The position numbers and the translations under genes were made by a program. Positions 34,307-43,694 of a stretch of 43,694 nt of DNA are shown piece after piece; the first letter of the stretch is position 1; every line of letters begins with the position of its first letter. The notes under the pieces are model-generated. The model was given only the letters and a program-made list of their open reading frames with translations. It ran no database searches and was not told where the DNA came from. The DNA is taken from contig VBKY01000037.1 in NCBI GenBank assembly GCA_005879255.1, positions 1-43,694 of the forward strand, in the 5' to 3' direction. This stretch comes from Deltaproteobacteria bacterium (GTDB lineage: Bacteria > Desulfobacterota_B > Binatia > UBA9968).

Positions 34307-35109
34307 GAATGAAATACCCTTAGATAGGTCGTCGTAAAGACCGCTGGAAAGATTAGACTGTCGAGCCGGTCGAGCAAACCCCCATGTCCTGGCAACAAAT
34401 TTCCTGAGTCCTTGACGGCGAACACCCTTTTGATCCACGACTCGAAGAGATCACCGATCTGCCCTAAGATGCTCGCCGCCAGGGATAAGCCGAAAATTTC
34501 GGGCCAAAGAATCTGCTCAAACAAAAACGGCGCCCCAATAAGACCTGCCCCAATGGCGCCCGCAACATAACCCCATGCCCCCTCGACCGTCTTTGCTGGA
34601 CTGATTTCCGGCGCCAGCTTCCTGGTGCCGAAGCTCCGGCCGACGAAGTACGCAACCGTATCACCTGCCATAACGACCAGCAAAACCCAAAACACCCATG
34701 CCCGCCCGTGAGGTTGGCGAAACAACAGGACCCACTGGGGAAAAAGATAACCGATGTAAAACCCGCCTAATAACGTGAACAGAAGTCGGTTCAACCGTTC
34801 AACTAGTTTACCTGCGGTAAAAAGATAAGTCGTAAAACCGATCAGCAAAACTGCGCTTAGCCAAGCGGCAGAGTCGAGGCCTTCGTTCAAAAACACGGCG
34901 CAGGACACGGCAATCCCAAAGGCGATTCCTATGCCTTGATCTTGCCAGCGTTGCGGGAATGCCATGGCGAAATACTCGCGCAGCACGGCAGCAGTGAGAA
35001 GAAAAAAAACCCAGGAGAACAACCACGGCGGGCTCCAGCCGATTACCAGAACCAGCAAGGGTATGCCGATGGTTGCCGTTGCCAATCGCCGGCTAAGATC
35101 GGTGTCCAC
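34303..35109 (-). CDS. cdsA: Phosphatidate cytidylyltransferase
   Basis: A 268-residue membrane enzyme making CDP-diacylglycerol, the precursor used by PssA. The signature is at the C-terminus: ESWIKRVFAVKDSGNLLPGHGGLLDRLDS. Several hydrophobic spans precede it. GTG 35109 is chosen because the protein then starts VDTDLSRRLATATIGIPLLV, close to the family's usual start; it overlaps uppS by 17 nt. A frame open to 35190 is a less likely longer start. Confidence 0.88.
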   Translation of the reverse strand: MDTDLSRRLATATIGIPLLVLVIGWSPPWLFSWVFFLLTAAVLREYFAMAFPQRWQDQGIGIAFGIAVSCAVFLNEGLDSAAWLSAVLLIGFTTYLFTAGKLVERLNRLLFTLLGGFYIGYLFPQWVLLFRQPHGRAWVFWVLLVVMAGDTVAYFVGRSFGTRKLAPEISPAKTVEGAWGYVAGAIGAGLIGAPFLFEQILWPEIFGLSLAASILGQIGDLFESWIKRVFAVKDSGNLLPGHGGLLDRLDSLIFPAVFTTTYLRVFHS

Positions 35110-35872
35110 CGGCCTCCACCGATGGCGTCGCTGGTTCTTCGAGTTGTTCGTCGGTCCGACCGAACCGCCGCTGGCGCCGCTGGTATTCAAGTAACGCTTG
35201 AAGATATTCCTTTTCGCGGAAATCGGGCCATAACGTCGGGGTCACGTATAACTCGCTATAGGCAATCTGCCACAGGTAAAAGTTGCTGATACGCATCTCG
35301 CCACTGGTACGGATCAGGAGATCGGGGTCCGGCACGCCGCTAGTGTCGAGCTCTGCGGCAACCGCCCGTTCGTCGATTTGCTCTGGGTCGCATTTTCCCT
35401 CGCGCGCCGCGCGAGCCAAGCCCCGAACCATTCTCACAATCTCGTCGCGACCGCTGTAACTAAGCGCGAGGATAACCGTCATCCGCTTATTGTTGCTCGT
35501 CAAATCGATGACTTTTTCTAAGATCGTACGAACATTCGGCGGCAAGCGGGATCTATCACCCACGGCAACGAGGCGAATACTATAGCGCATCATCTTCGCC
35601 TGCTCGGCTGCCAGATAATGCTCTAGTAACCCCATGAGCGCGTCGACCTCATCGTGTGGCCGAAACCAATTTTCCATGGAAAACGCGTATAGCGTCAGGT
35701 AACGGATGCCGATCCTGCGACTCATTTCGACGACGACGCGCACCGACGTCTTACCTCGTCGGTGTCCTTCAATCCGGCTTTTACCCCGTCGCTTCGCCCA
35801 ACGACCATTGCCGTCCATGATGATAGCGACATGTCGGGGCAATCGGGTTTGATCTAAGCCGTCTAGCTCCAT
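35093..35872 (-). CDS. uppS: Undecaprenyl-diphosphate synthase
   Basis: A 259-residue cis-prenyltransferase making the lipid carrier for peptidoglycan. Family marks are HVAIIMDGNGRWAKRRGKSRIEGH (catalytic Asp), SGRDEIVRMV and RTSGEMRISNFYLWQIAYSELYVTPTLWPDF. It starts at ATG 35872 and feeds into cdsA with overlapping ends. Confidence 0.95.
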   Translation of the reverse strand: MELDGLDQTRLPRHVAIIMDGNGRWAKRRGKSRIEGHRRGKTSVRVVVEMSRRIGIRYLTLYAFSMENWFRPHDEVDALMGLLEHYLAAEQAKMMRYSIRLVAVGDRSRLPPNVRTILEKVIDLTSNNKRMTVILALSYSGRDEIVRMVRGLARAAREGKCDPEQIDERAVAAELDTSGVPDPDLLIRTSGEMRISNFYLWQIAYSELYVTPTLWPDFREKEYLQALLEYQRRQRRFGRTDEQLEEPATPSVEAGGHRS

Positions 35873-35987
35873 TGCTACCTAGGCCGATGCAATTTCGCGG
35901 ATGAGAGAATCTAAGGATGGGAACGGGTCTGAGAACATTCAAGCCATTGGGGAGACTGGCAACTCCGCGTCCGAAGTCGCCGTGGCG

Positions 35988-37279
<1,292 letters not shown>

Positions 37280-37287
37280 TTACAAGT

Positions 37288-37896
37288 CTAATCTTTCGTC
37301 ACTCCTTCGCCGAGATGATAGCGCGCAAACCGCCGGATCTGGATGTTCTCACCAAGCCGTGCGATTGCATCATTAATAATCTCTGAAACTTTCTTGTCCT
37401 GATCTTTGATGAACGACTGTTCCAGCAAGCAGATTTCCGAATAAAAACGCTCCATTTTGCCCTCGACGATTTTATCGACGATTTTTTCTGGTTTACCCGA
37501 TTCCAGAGCCTGCTGGCGGTAAATCGTTTTTTCTTTATCTAACTCCGCTTCTGGAATTTCTTCACGCCGAACATAGCGGGGGTTCGCTGCCGCCACCTGC
37601 ATCGCAATGTCTTTTAGCAGGGCTTGAAACTCCGTCGTGCGGGCGACAAAGTCTGTTTCGCAATTGATCTCCACGAGCGCGCCCAGTTTTCCCCCGGCGT
37701 GAACGTATGCCGCGACGGCTCCGTCAGCCGCAAAGCGATCTGCTTTCTTCGTCGCCGCAGCCAGTCCTTTCTGACGCAGGTAGTCAACCGCTTTCTGCAC
37801 ATCGCCCGCGGTCTCGGCGAGAGCTTTCTTGCAATCCATCATGCCCGCTCCAGTTTTTTCCCGGAGCTCTTTCACTATGCTGGCACTCACGTCCAT
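37288..37896 (-). CDS. tsf: Elongation factor Ts
   Basis: A 202-residue EF-Ts, the short form found in many bacteria. It has the N-terminal UBA-like domain (VKELREKTGAGMMDCKKAL), the core VEINCETDFVARTTEF and the closing C-terminal module. It catalyses nucleotide exchange on EF-Tu. It starts 5 nt after rpsB. Confidence 0.96.
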   Translation of the reverse strand: MDVSASIVKELREKTGAGMMDCKKALAETAGDVQKAVDYLRQKGLAAATKKADRFAADGAVAAYVHAGGKLGALVEINCETDFVARTTEFQALLKDIAMQVAAANPRYVRREEIPEAELDKEKTIYRQQALESGKPEKIVDKIVEGKMERFYSEICLLEQSFIKDQDKKVSEIINDAIARLGENIQIRRFARYHLGEGVTKD

Positions 37897-37901
37897 TGGT
37901 G

Positions 37902-38681
37902 TTAGGCCCCTCCCGCAGCGGAAATTTCAGCGGTTCCAATTGCTGCCTCAGCCGCGGGTTTGTGTTCTTCTTTGCCCTTGATTAGAGATTGTTCGTATAT
38001 GGTTTTACCATCGACAATCGCGGCGGCAATGGCCGCGCAGAAGAGACGAATGGCACGAATCGCATCGTCGTTCCCCGGCACCTTATAGTCCACCATGTCG
38101 GGATCGCAATTGCTGTCGATTACGGCGATCACTGGGATACCGAGCTTGCGGGCTTCCTTGACAGCGATCTCTTCCTGCTTGGGATCGATCACGAATATGG
38201 CATCCGGCAGCTTGCGCATCGCCTTGATGCCGCCGAGGGATTGCTCAAGTTTGGCTTTTTCCCGCTTCAGGCCAAGCATTTCCTTTTTCGTCAATGCGTC
38301 GACGATCTTCGGGTCGTTTTCCATTTCTTCAAGCTTGCGCAGGCGTTCGATACTTTGACGAATGGTCGCAAAGTTGGTGAGCGTACCGCCCAACCAGCGA
38401 TTATGCACGTAATACATGCCGCAGCGTTCGGCTTCCTCTTTGATCGCCTCTTGGGCCTGTTTCTTGGTCCCGACGAAAAGAATATGTCCGCCCGAGGCCG
38501 CCAAATCCCGCACCACCGCTTCCAAGTCTTTGAACATCGTCACGGTCTGTTGCAAGTCGATAATGTGAATGCCGTTGCGAGCGCCGAAAATATAGGGCTT
38601 CATCTTCGGATTCCAGCGGCTCGTCTGGTGTCCGAAGTGGACGCCCGCCTCGAGCAATTGTTTCATCGAAATATCACCCAT
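37902..38681 (-). CDS. rpsB: 30S ribosomal protein S2
   Basis: A 259-residue S2 protein. It begins [45 protein letters not shown] and has [17 protein letters not shown] and [28 protein letters not shown]. The AAGGAG site is directly upstream. A 232-bp gap separates it from rho. Confidence 0.97.
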   Translation of the reverse strand: MGDISMKQLLEAGVHFGHQTSRWNPKMKPYIFGARNGIHIIDLQQTVTMFKDLEAVVRDLAASGGHILFVGTKKQAQEAIKEEAERCGMYYVHNRWLGGTLTNFATIRQSIERLRKLEEMENDPKIVDALTKKEMLGLKREKAKLEQSLGGIKAMRKLPDAIFVIDPKQEEIAVKEARKLGIPVIAVIDSNCDPDMVDYKVPGNDDAIRAIRLFCAAIAAAIVDGKTIYEQSLIKGKEEHKPAAEAAIGTAEISAAGGA

Positions 38682-38854
38682 GCTTTTCTCCTTTAGTTTT
38701 GACCTCCCCTTTCGTCATTTCCACCACCGCACCGTAGACGGCACCGCGATAAGGATCGGAAAAGGTGTGAAATGTTACTAGTGTCGCGGGGTTTGCAGTG
38801 GGTACAGCCACGTTGCCACCCCCGAATCCAAAAATTGGTTAAGGGTTGTGATAT

Positions 38855-38892
38855 TCTTGCGTTTTTAACAGAGTTCGGAGGACGACGCAAGA
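38855..38892. repeat. Inverted repeat after rho
   Basis: TCTTGCGT (38855-38862) and ACGCAAGA (38885-38892) pair over 8 bp around 22 nt, starting about 20 nt after the rho stop. It may shape the rho 3' end or the rpsB leader. No T-run follows in the direction of transcription, so a terminator call is not supported. Confidence 0.4.
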
Positions 38893-38913
38893 TTGCGGGG
38901 AAAACAGGCAAGC

Positions 38914-40215
38914 TTACTGGTTCATGGACTCGAGAAACTCTTTGTTCGTCTTGGTTCCATGCATTTTGTCAAGCAAGAATTCCATAGCTTCGACCACGCT
39001 CAGTTGTGACAGGACTTTGCGCAAAATCCAGATGCGGTTGAGGTCCTCTTTGGCGATCAACAACTCTTCTTTGCGGGTTCCTGACTTGTTGATGTCGATG
39101 GCCGGGAAAACGCGCTTGTCCATCAAGCGGCGGTCCAGATGCACTTCCATGTTCCCCGTACCCTTAAACTCTTCGAAAATGACTTCGTCCATCCGGCTGC
39201 CGGTATCGATCAGCGCTGTCGCGATGATGGTCAGGCTTCCGCCGTCCTCAATATTGCGCGCCGCGCCGAAGAACTTCTTCGGCTTATGCAATGCATTGGA
39301 ATCGACGCCGCCAGAGAGTATTTTTCCGCTGGGGGGCACGACGGTGTTATAAGCGCGCGCCAGCCGCGTGATGCTATCGAGCAGAATCACGACGTCTTTC
39401 CCATGCTCCACCAAGCGCTTCGCTTTTTCGATGACCATTTCGGCGACTTGAACGTGCCGGGTCGCCGGTTCGTCAAACGTTGAGCTGATCACTTCTCCGT
39501 CCACCGAGCGTTGCATATCGGTCACTTCTTCCGGCCGTTCATCGATTAGAAGCACAATGAGAATAACCTCGTGGTGGTTATGGGCGATCGCCTTAGCGAT
39601 GTGTTGTAGCATCATGGTCTTGCCGGTACGCGGCGCCGCCACGATGAGACCGCGCTGCCCCTTGCCGATGGGGGTCAGCAAATCAACGATGCGGGTCGTG
39701 TAGTCATCCGGCTGGTATTCCAGTTGCGCCCGTTCGTTCGGATAGAGCGGCGTGAGGTTATCAAAGAGAATTTTTTCGCGGGCCTTTTCGGGATCCTCGT
39801 AATTGATCGTCTCGACCTTGAGCAGCGCGAAATAGCGTTCCCCTTCCTTGGGCGGCCGAATATGACCTGATATGATATCGCCGGTTCGCAAATTGAAACG
39901 GCGAATCTGACTTGGCGAAACATAAATGTCATCAGGTCCCGGAAGGTAATTGTAGTCCGGCGCTCTGAGGAAGCCGAAACCATCCGGCAGTGTTTCCAAT
40001 ACTCCCTCACCGTAAATATGGCCGTTTTGCTCCGTCTGGGCTTGCAAGATTGCAAAGATCAACTCTTGCTTGCGCATATTGGCGGCGCCCTCGATGTTAA
40101 AATTCTTACCGATCAACGCCAGATCGCTGATCTTTTTCTCTTTCAGAGCTTTAAGATTCAGCCCGTTATCCTCCACGCCCTCCGGCTCGGCGGCTCGAGT
40201 TCTACCACGAACCAT
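38914..40215 (-). CDS. rho: Transcription termination factor Rho
   Basis: A 433-residue RNA-dependent helicase. An N-terminal helical and RNA-binding part ([37 protein letters not shown]) is followed by the OB fold ([45 protein letters not shown]). The ATPase has Walker A AAPRTGKT and Walker [16 protein letters not shown], plus the R-loop region [26 protein letters not shown] 40215 follows AAGGAGAG. A long leader precedes it. Confidence 0.97.
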   Translation of the reverse strand: MVRGRTRAAEPEGVEDNGLNLKALKEKKISDLALIGKNFNIEGAANMRKQELIFAILQAQTEQNGHIYGEGVLETLPDGFGFLRAPDYNYLPGPDDIYVSPSQIRRFNLRTGDIISGHIRPPKEGERYFALLKVETINYEDPEKAREKILFDNLTPLYPNERAQLEYQPDDYTTRIVDLLTPIGKGQRGLIVAAPRTGKTMMLQHIAKAIAHNHHEVILIVLLIDERPEEVTDMQRSVDGEVISSTFDEPATRHVQVAEMVIEKAKRLVEHGKDVVILLDSITRLARAYNTVVPPSGKILSGGVDSNALHKPKKFFGAARNIEDGGSLTIIATALIDTGSRMDEVIFEEFKGTGNMEVHLDRRLMDKRVFPAIDINKSGTRKEELLIAKEDLNRIWILRKVLSQLSVVEAMEFLLDKMHGTKTNKEFLESMNQ

Positions 40216-40524
40216 AAGCTATAACTCTCCTTTCGTCGCCGTAGAGCAGTGCCTCACGGCTAGAGCATTACGTGCGCTTGTTGGTGAAATCTATCAAATC
40301 ACGCTGCTACCGTACCCAAAATGCGCCGTCGTTTTCGCGGTAGCCCAATGAAAATGAGGATACGCTTGACGCTGTTTCAGGCACAGACATGTCAGTGCGA
40401 CAGGATGTATAACGCAGATGGAAAATTCTCTTTTGAAAAACGAATCAAGTTCTGAACGATTAAACGTCGAGTGAATTTCTTATTCGTGCGGGGATTGACT
40501 TAAAGAAATTGTTGACCTGAAGTA
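40216..40524 (-). other. Long rho leader with an 18-bp near-palindrome
   Basis: This gene-free stretch would be the 5' leader of rho if the promoter at 40525-40553 is right. At 40381-40398 lies GCACAGACATGTCAGTGC, a dyad with a single mismatched pair. Pyrimidine-rich runs with few Gs occur on the minus strand near it. Rho-dependent self-attenuation is known in enterobacteria and could act here, but this is inference. Confidence 0.45.
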
Positions 40525-40553
40525 ATCTTATTTTAAAGCTCCATTCTTGTCAA
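40525..40553 (-). promoter_or_regulatory. Near-consensus promoter of rho, overlapping the rlu stop codon
   Basis: On the minus strand TTGACA (40553-40548) is exactly 17 bp from TAAGAT (40530-40525). The stop codon of the pseudouridine synthase (TGA, 40552-40550) falls inside the -35 element. Confidence 0.65.
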
Positions 40554-41599
40554 CCCCGGTTCGTCGATATTCTTTTTGGCCGAAGTCCCGCGCTATTCTT
40601 CCCATCCCGCAAAAAACCAAGGAGATCTTGTAGGTCTTTCGGAAGAGGTGCACAAAACTCCATGCGGTGGTCGGTTCGCACGTGATCGATCAGCAATTTC
40701 TCGGCATGCAGAGCTTGACGTGGAAACTCGTCGATCATCGACGCGGCGCGCGGCTTTGCTGTAGCCTTTTTGTGTTTGTGACCGTAAACCCTATCCCCCA
40801 CCAATGGATATCCCAGATCGGCAAGATGCACCCGAATTTGATGCGTGCGCCCGGTCCGCGGGCGCAGTCTCAACAGCGTCACCCAGCGAACGAAATTTGT
40901 ACCCGCGTCGATCGCAAATTGTTCTTCAACCTGCCACTCGGTAACTGCTTCTCGATGCTTGTGTAAAAAATGAACACTCGACATCCGTTTCCGATCCGAG
41001 CGATGGCGGCCGACCGGGCGGTCGATGATCCCTTCCTCAGGTTCAATCTTTCCCCAGACCAGACCGACGTATTCTTTTTGGACCGTGCGATTCTTGAACT
41101 GTGCTAAGAGCTTTTGCAACGCCACCATATTCTTCGCGACGATCATGACACCGGAAGTGTCCTTGTCTAATCGGTGAACGATTCCGGGTCGGCGCTCGCC
41201 GCCGATTCCATCCAAATCCGGACAGTGGTGCAGGAGTGCATTGACTAGGGTTCCGGTAAGCCGACCCGCAGCCGGGTGAACCACGATTCCGGGACCTTTG
41301 TTAATCACAATGCAATCCGAATCTTCATAGAGAATGTCCAGTGGTAACGCTTCGGACATGAGCTTCGATGGGTGCGGTGGCAATCTTTGAATATGCACGC
41401 GATCATTGAGTTTAAGGCGTATGCTCGCCTTTGCCGGAACGCCATTAAGCGTTATCTGACGTTCGGCAATCAATTTTTGGACTGCCGCTCGGCTAAGCCC
41501 CGGCCATGGCCGGGCATTCCCAATCGAATGACGGGCCAAATACAAGTCCAACCGCATCCCGGCCGAACCCCGATCGATGACTAATTGTTGCGTTGACAT
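40550..41599 (-). CDS. rluD: RluA-family 23S rRNA pseudouridine synthase (RluD-type)
   Basis: A 349-residue enzyme with an N-terminal S4 RNA-binding domain (GMRLDLYLARHS ... LSRAAVQKLIAERQITLNGVPA) and a catalytic domain with HRLDKDTSGVMIVAK, the Asp of HRLDKDTSG being the nucleophile. RPRTGRTHQIRVHLADLGYPLVGD is the second signature. The start is placed at ATG 41599 (MSTQQL); ATG 41611 is possible. The exact uridine targeted is uncertain. Confidence 0.88.
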   Translation of the reverse strand: MSTQQLVIDRGSAGMRLDLYLARHSIGNARPWPGLSRAAVQKLIAERQITLNGVPAKASIRLKLNDRVHIQRLPPHPSKLMSEALPLDILYEDSDCIVINKGPGIVVHPAAGRLTGTLVNALLHHCPDLDGIGGERRPGIVHRLDKDTSGVMIVAKNMVALQKLLAQFKNRTVQKEYVGLVWGKIEPEEGIIDRPVGRHRSDRKRMSSVHFLHKHREAVTEWQVEEQFAIDAGTNFVRWVTLLRLRPRTGRTHQIRVHLADLGYPLVGDRVYGHKHKKATAKPRAASMIDEFPRQALHAEKLLIDHVRTDHRMEFCAPLPKDLQDLLGFLRDGKNSAGLRPKRISTNRG

Positions 41600-41622
41600 C
41601 AAGATAACCAAGCTAATGTTAG

Positions 41623-42561
41623 CTACGCGTGCAAATTTAGATCGCGAAACATGGTCTCGGCAGATTCCACGTCCGCGCGGATTTGTTTAATCAGGGCTTC
41701 GACTGACGTAAACTTCATTTCGTCGCGGATTCTTTTAACGAACGAAAGCTTAACGGCTTCACCGTAAATATCGTCCTTGAAATTCAATACAAAACTCTCG
41801 ATCGTTCTAGGCCCTTTGCCGAAAGTAGGATTGAGCCCCACGCTGCTGACGCTGAGAAATTTTGCTTCGCCGAGGTGAAAGACTGTGGCGTAGATTCCGT
41901 CCAGCGGCAGGACTTCCGTACGCGCGGAGATATTGGCGGTAGGAAATCCAAGGTCTCTACCCCGGCGATGACCGCCGGTAACACGCCCGGAAATGAAATG
42001 ATAACGGCCCAACATCGGCTCGACATCGTCGACGCGTCCATCGACGATCAACTGTCGTATGTGGGAACTACTCACTCTAACGCCGTCGACCAAGATCGGC
42101 TCGACCACCGCCACCTGGAAATCCAAGTCGGCGCTCCACCGCACAAGATCATCGACGCTGCCTTTTCTGCCTTGACCAAAGCGCAGATCCCTGCCGACCC
42201 AAATCTTTTTCGCCTTGAGACGGTCGAGGAGAAGCTCGCGCACAAACTCGCCGGCACTGACTTTGGCGAACGATAGGTCAAAATGCTGCACCACTACGAT
42301 GTCAACGCCTAAGTTTTGCAACAACTGCATCTTGTCTTTGTGAGCCAGGAGCATTTTCGGCGCGCGATCCGGCGCGAGAACTTTCAGCGGGTGCGGTTCG
42401 AAAGTGAGAATCACAGCTGGGACTCCCAGTTGCTTGGCCTCAGCTACCGTGCCCCCAATGAGAGCTTGGTGCCCCAGGTGAATTCCATCGAAGTTGCCCA
42501 GTGTTACGACTGATCCCCGCAGCGTCAGACCTGGGTCACCGATGTGGCGATAAATCTGCAT
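41623..42561 (-). CDS. ribF: Bifunctional riboflavin kinase/FAD synthetase
   Basis: A 312-residue enzyme converting riboflavin to FMN and FAD. The N-terminal adenylyltransferase domain has TLGNFDGIHLGHQALIGG and DRAPKMLLAHKDKMQLLQNLGVD; the C-terminal kinase has GRVTGGHRRGRDLGFPTANI and GLNPTFGKGPRTIESFVLNF. It lies upstream of the rlu gene, with the typical short gap. Confidence 0.95.
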   Translation of the reverse strand: MQIYRHIGDPGLTLRGSVVTLGNFDGIHLGHQALIGGTVAEAKQLGVPAVILTFEPHPLKVLAPDRAPKMLLAHKDKMQLLQNLGVDIVVVQHFDLSFAKVSAGEFVRELLLDRLKAKKIWVGRDLRFGQGRKGSVDDLVRWSADLDFQVAVVEPILVDGVRVSSSHIRQLIVDGRVDDVEPMLGRYHFISGRVTGGHRRGRDLGFPTANISARTEVLPLDGIYATVFHLGEAKFLSVSSVGLNPTFGKGPRTIESFVLNFKDDIYGEAVKLSFVKRIRDEMKFTSVEALIKQIRADVESAETMFRDLNLHA

Positions 42562-42662
42562 AGACCGACGACTAGATTTTATGAATCCGCGCAGACTGGC
42601 GAGTTGACTACACCAGCTTCAGTGGGAAAAGTCGAATTCAAAGAGTGCGGGCAACCGGCTCT

Positions 42663-43508
42663 TTACTCGAGAGATTTTAATCTCTGCTTCGCTCTCGCAG
42701 CCTCCGGTGATTGCGGATACTTTTCAACCAATTCTTGCAAGACCAGACGGGCGTTGAGCTTCTCTCCCAGTTCGGCAAAGGCGGAACCCTGCCGTAAGAG
42801 CGCTGCCGGAACCTTTTCAGTCTGTGGATAGCGCCTCCGCACCTCGTCATATTCAACGATGGCTTTGTCGAACTCGCGCAAAGCAAAATGGCTTTCGCCG
42901 ATCCAATATTGTGCGCTCGGAGCCAACTTGCTCTTGGAATTTTTTTTGAGAAAATCCTTAAAACGGACAATTGCTGTTTTGTAATCTTTATTCTCGAACA
43001 GGCGCCAAGCGCTCTCGAAATCCCTCCGGACGCCCTCCGACTCCGCCATGGAGAGATCGGCAAAGCCGTCACTGGAGGGCTTTTGCTGAGCCTGCGCCAT
43101 AGATTCACGCACCTGTTTTAATTCTTCTTCGCGGTTCTTCAGCGCTTCCGCCTGAGCCTTGGCGTCCTCTTCGAGCTTCGCCAAACGCGATTCTAGGTTT
43201 TTGACCCGTTGATCGCCGTCGCGATTGGTTTGGCCAAGCTGCCTTCCCACCTGAACCCGCGTTTCATCGATCCGCTCCTTGATCGCGGCCAGGTCTCTTT
43301 GCATCTGCTGAATATTTGCCCGCGTGTCGGCCAGGGTGGCGCGGAAACCTTCGATATCAGTATGTAAAGTATTCATGTCGCCGCGCAGTCGGCGCTGCTC
43401 CCTCTCGAGTAGCTCAACCTGCTGTGGGTTGACGCAGGAGAATAGCCAGGCCGCATTCACGAGCATCAAGCCTGTCATTAGCTTGGAGACGGGTGTCGAA
43501 AGCTTCAC
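42663..43508 (-). CDS. cpoB: Tol-Pal system coordinator CpoB/YbgF
   Basis: A 281-residue periplasmic protein. GTG 43508 is chosen, 14 nt after the pal stop; the longer frame to 43583 runs inside pal. A signal peptide with lipobox-like AAWLFSC is followed by a coiled coil (about residues 35-150, repeated QRRLRGDMNTLH, QQMQRDLAAIKERIDE). The C-terminal TPR region has YWIGESHFALREFDKAIVEYDEV. It couples outer-membrane constriction to peptidoglycan synthesis. Confidence 0.9.
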   Translation of the reverse strand: MKLSTPVSKLMTGLMLVNAAWLFSCVNPQQVELLEREQRRLRGDMNTLHTDIEGFRATLADTRANIQQMQRDLAAIKERIDETRVQVGRQLGQTNRDGDQRVKNLESRLAKLEEDAKAQAEALKNREEELKQVRESMAQAQQKPSSDGFADLSMAESEGVRRDFESAWRLFENKDYKTAIVRFKDFLKKNSKSKLAPSAQYWIGESHFALREFDKAIVEYDEVRRRYPQTEKVPAALLRQGSAFAELGEKLNARLVLQELVEKYPQSPEAARAKQRLKSLE

Positions 43509-43522
43509 AGCGCAATCCAAAT

Positions 43523-43694
43523 TTATGAAGTCGAACGGCCCTGAACAATCACGAAGCGCGCGCGACGGTTCTGCTTCCAACAAGATTCACTCTGTTCTCT
43601 GCAGACGGGAATCTCCTCACCGTAGCTTATCGTCGAAAGCCGATCGGCTGGAATCCCGAGCGTCGATAAAAATTCACGAGCGGCTTGAGCTCGT
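43523..43694 (-). CDS. pal: Peptidoglycan-associated lipoprotein Pal, 3' part only
   Basis: The window ends inside this gene; its 5' part lies beyond 43694. The C-terminal OmpA-like peptidoglycan-binding domain reads RAQAAREFLSTLGIPADRLSTISYGEEIPVC, then CWKQNRRARFVI, ending TAA at 43525-43523. The NRRARFVI region belongs to the peptidoglycan-contacting part of the domain. It is followed directly by cpoB, the standard tol-pal order. Confidence 0.9.
   Translation of the reverse strand, partial: RAQAAREFLSTLGIPADRLSTISYGEEIPVCREQSESCWKQNRRARFVIVQGRSTS

Noticed and set aside
38855..38892. Rho-independent terminator after rho
   Set aside because: The inverted repeat is not followed by a T-run in the direction of transcription.

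Overview
The window looks like a chromosomal segment of an uncultured member of the former Deltaproteobacteria (Desulfobacterota/Binatota-like lineages). This is inferred from gene order and not proven. The supporting blocks are ilvB-ilvN ... ilvC-psd-pssA-leuA-leuB-asd-truA, rpsB-tsf-pyrH-frr-uppS-cdsA-dxr-rseP-tsaB and pal-cpoB. The accessory half adds a branched-chain amino-acid-type (Liv) ABC importer, a CaiB/BaiF CoA-transferase, VOC, cupin and EthD-like proteins and an M29-like peptidase, a repertoire typical of metabolically versatile soil or subsurface bacteria. I saw no tRNA, rRNA, CRISPR array, transposase or prophage gene.

Positions 1-17,400 are accessory and partly broken. They hold two convergent VOC proteins around a perfect palindrome, a methyltransferase, an orphan histidine kinase with a frameshift and a stop codon, a cupin/EthD-like gene pair, a hemerythrin-like protein, a frameshifted CoA-transferase and a small excisionase-type DNA-binding protein. 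These are followed by a livK-H-M-G-F operon headed by a methyltransferase with a signal peptide; in it livK is frameshifted and livM/livG are scrambled around an exact 199-bp duplication. Next come a zinc-ribbon protein, leuCD, an M29 aminopeptidase-like gene paired with a PuuE-like polysaccharide deacetylase, and a small membrane protein. Two copies of a hairpin element built from 8-nt minirepeats lie here (4841-4913 and 15822-15888).

Positions 17,500-43,694 are intact and mostly housekeeping. A glycogen phosphorylase with an N-terminal GAF domain is followed by a long minus-strand series. This covers leucine, isoleucine and valine synthesis (ilvBN, ilvC, leuA, leuB, with leuCD further left), aspartate semialdehyde dehydrogenase, phosphatidylethanolamine synthesis (pssA, psd), tRNA pseudouridylation (truA), the translation, nucleotide and envelope cluster (rpsB to tsaB), rho, an RluD-type pseudouridine synthase, ribF, cpoB and the end of pal.

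The most interesting regulatory feature is the pssA-leuA gap. It can fold either as an intrinsic terminator or as a perfect 10-bp alternative helix, which is the layout of a transcription attenuator for leuA. Near-consensus sigma-70-type promoters can be placed by eye before several operons. The one before rho overlaps the stop codon of the upstream rlu gene and gives a leader of about 300 nt.
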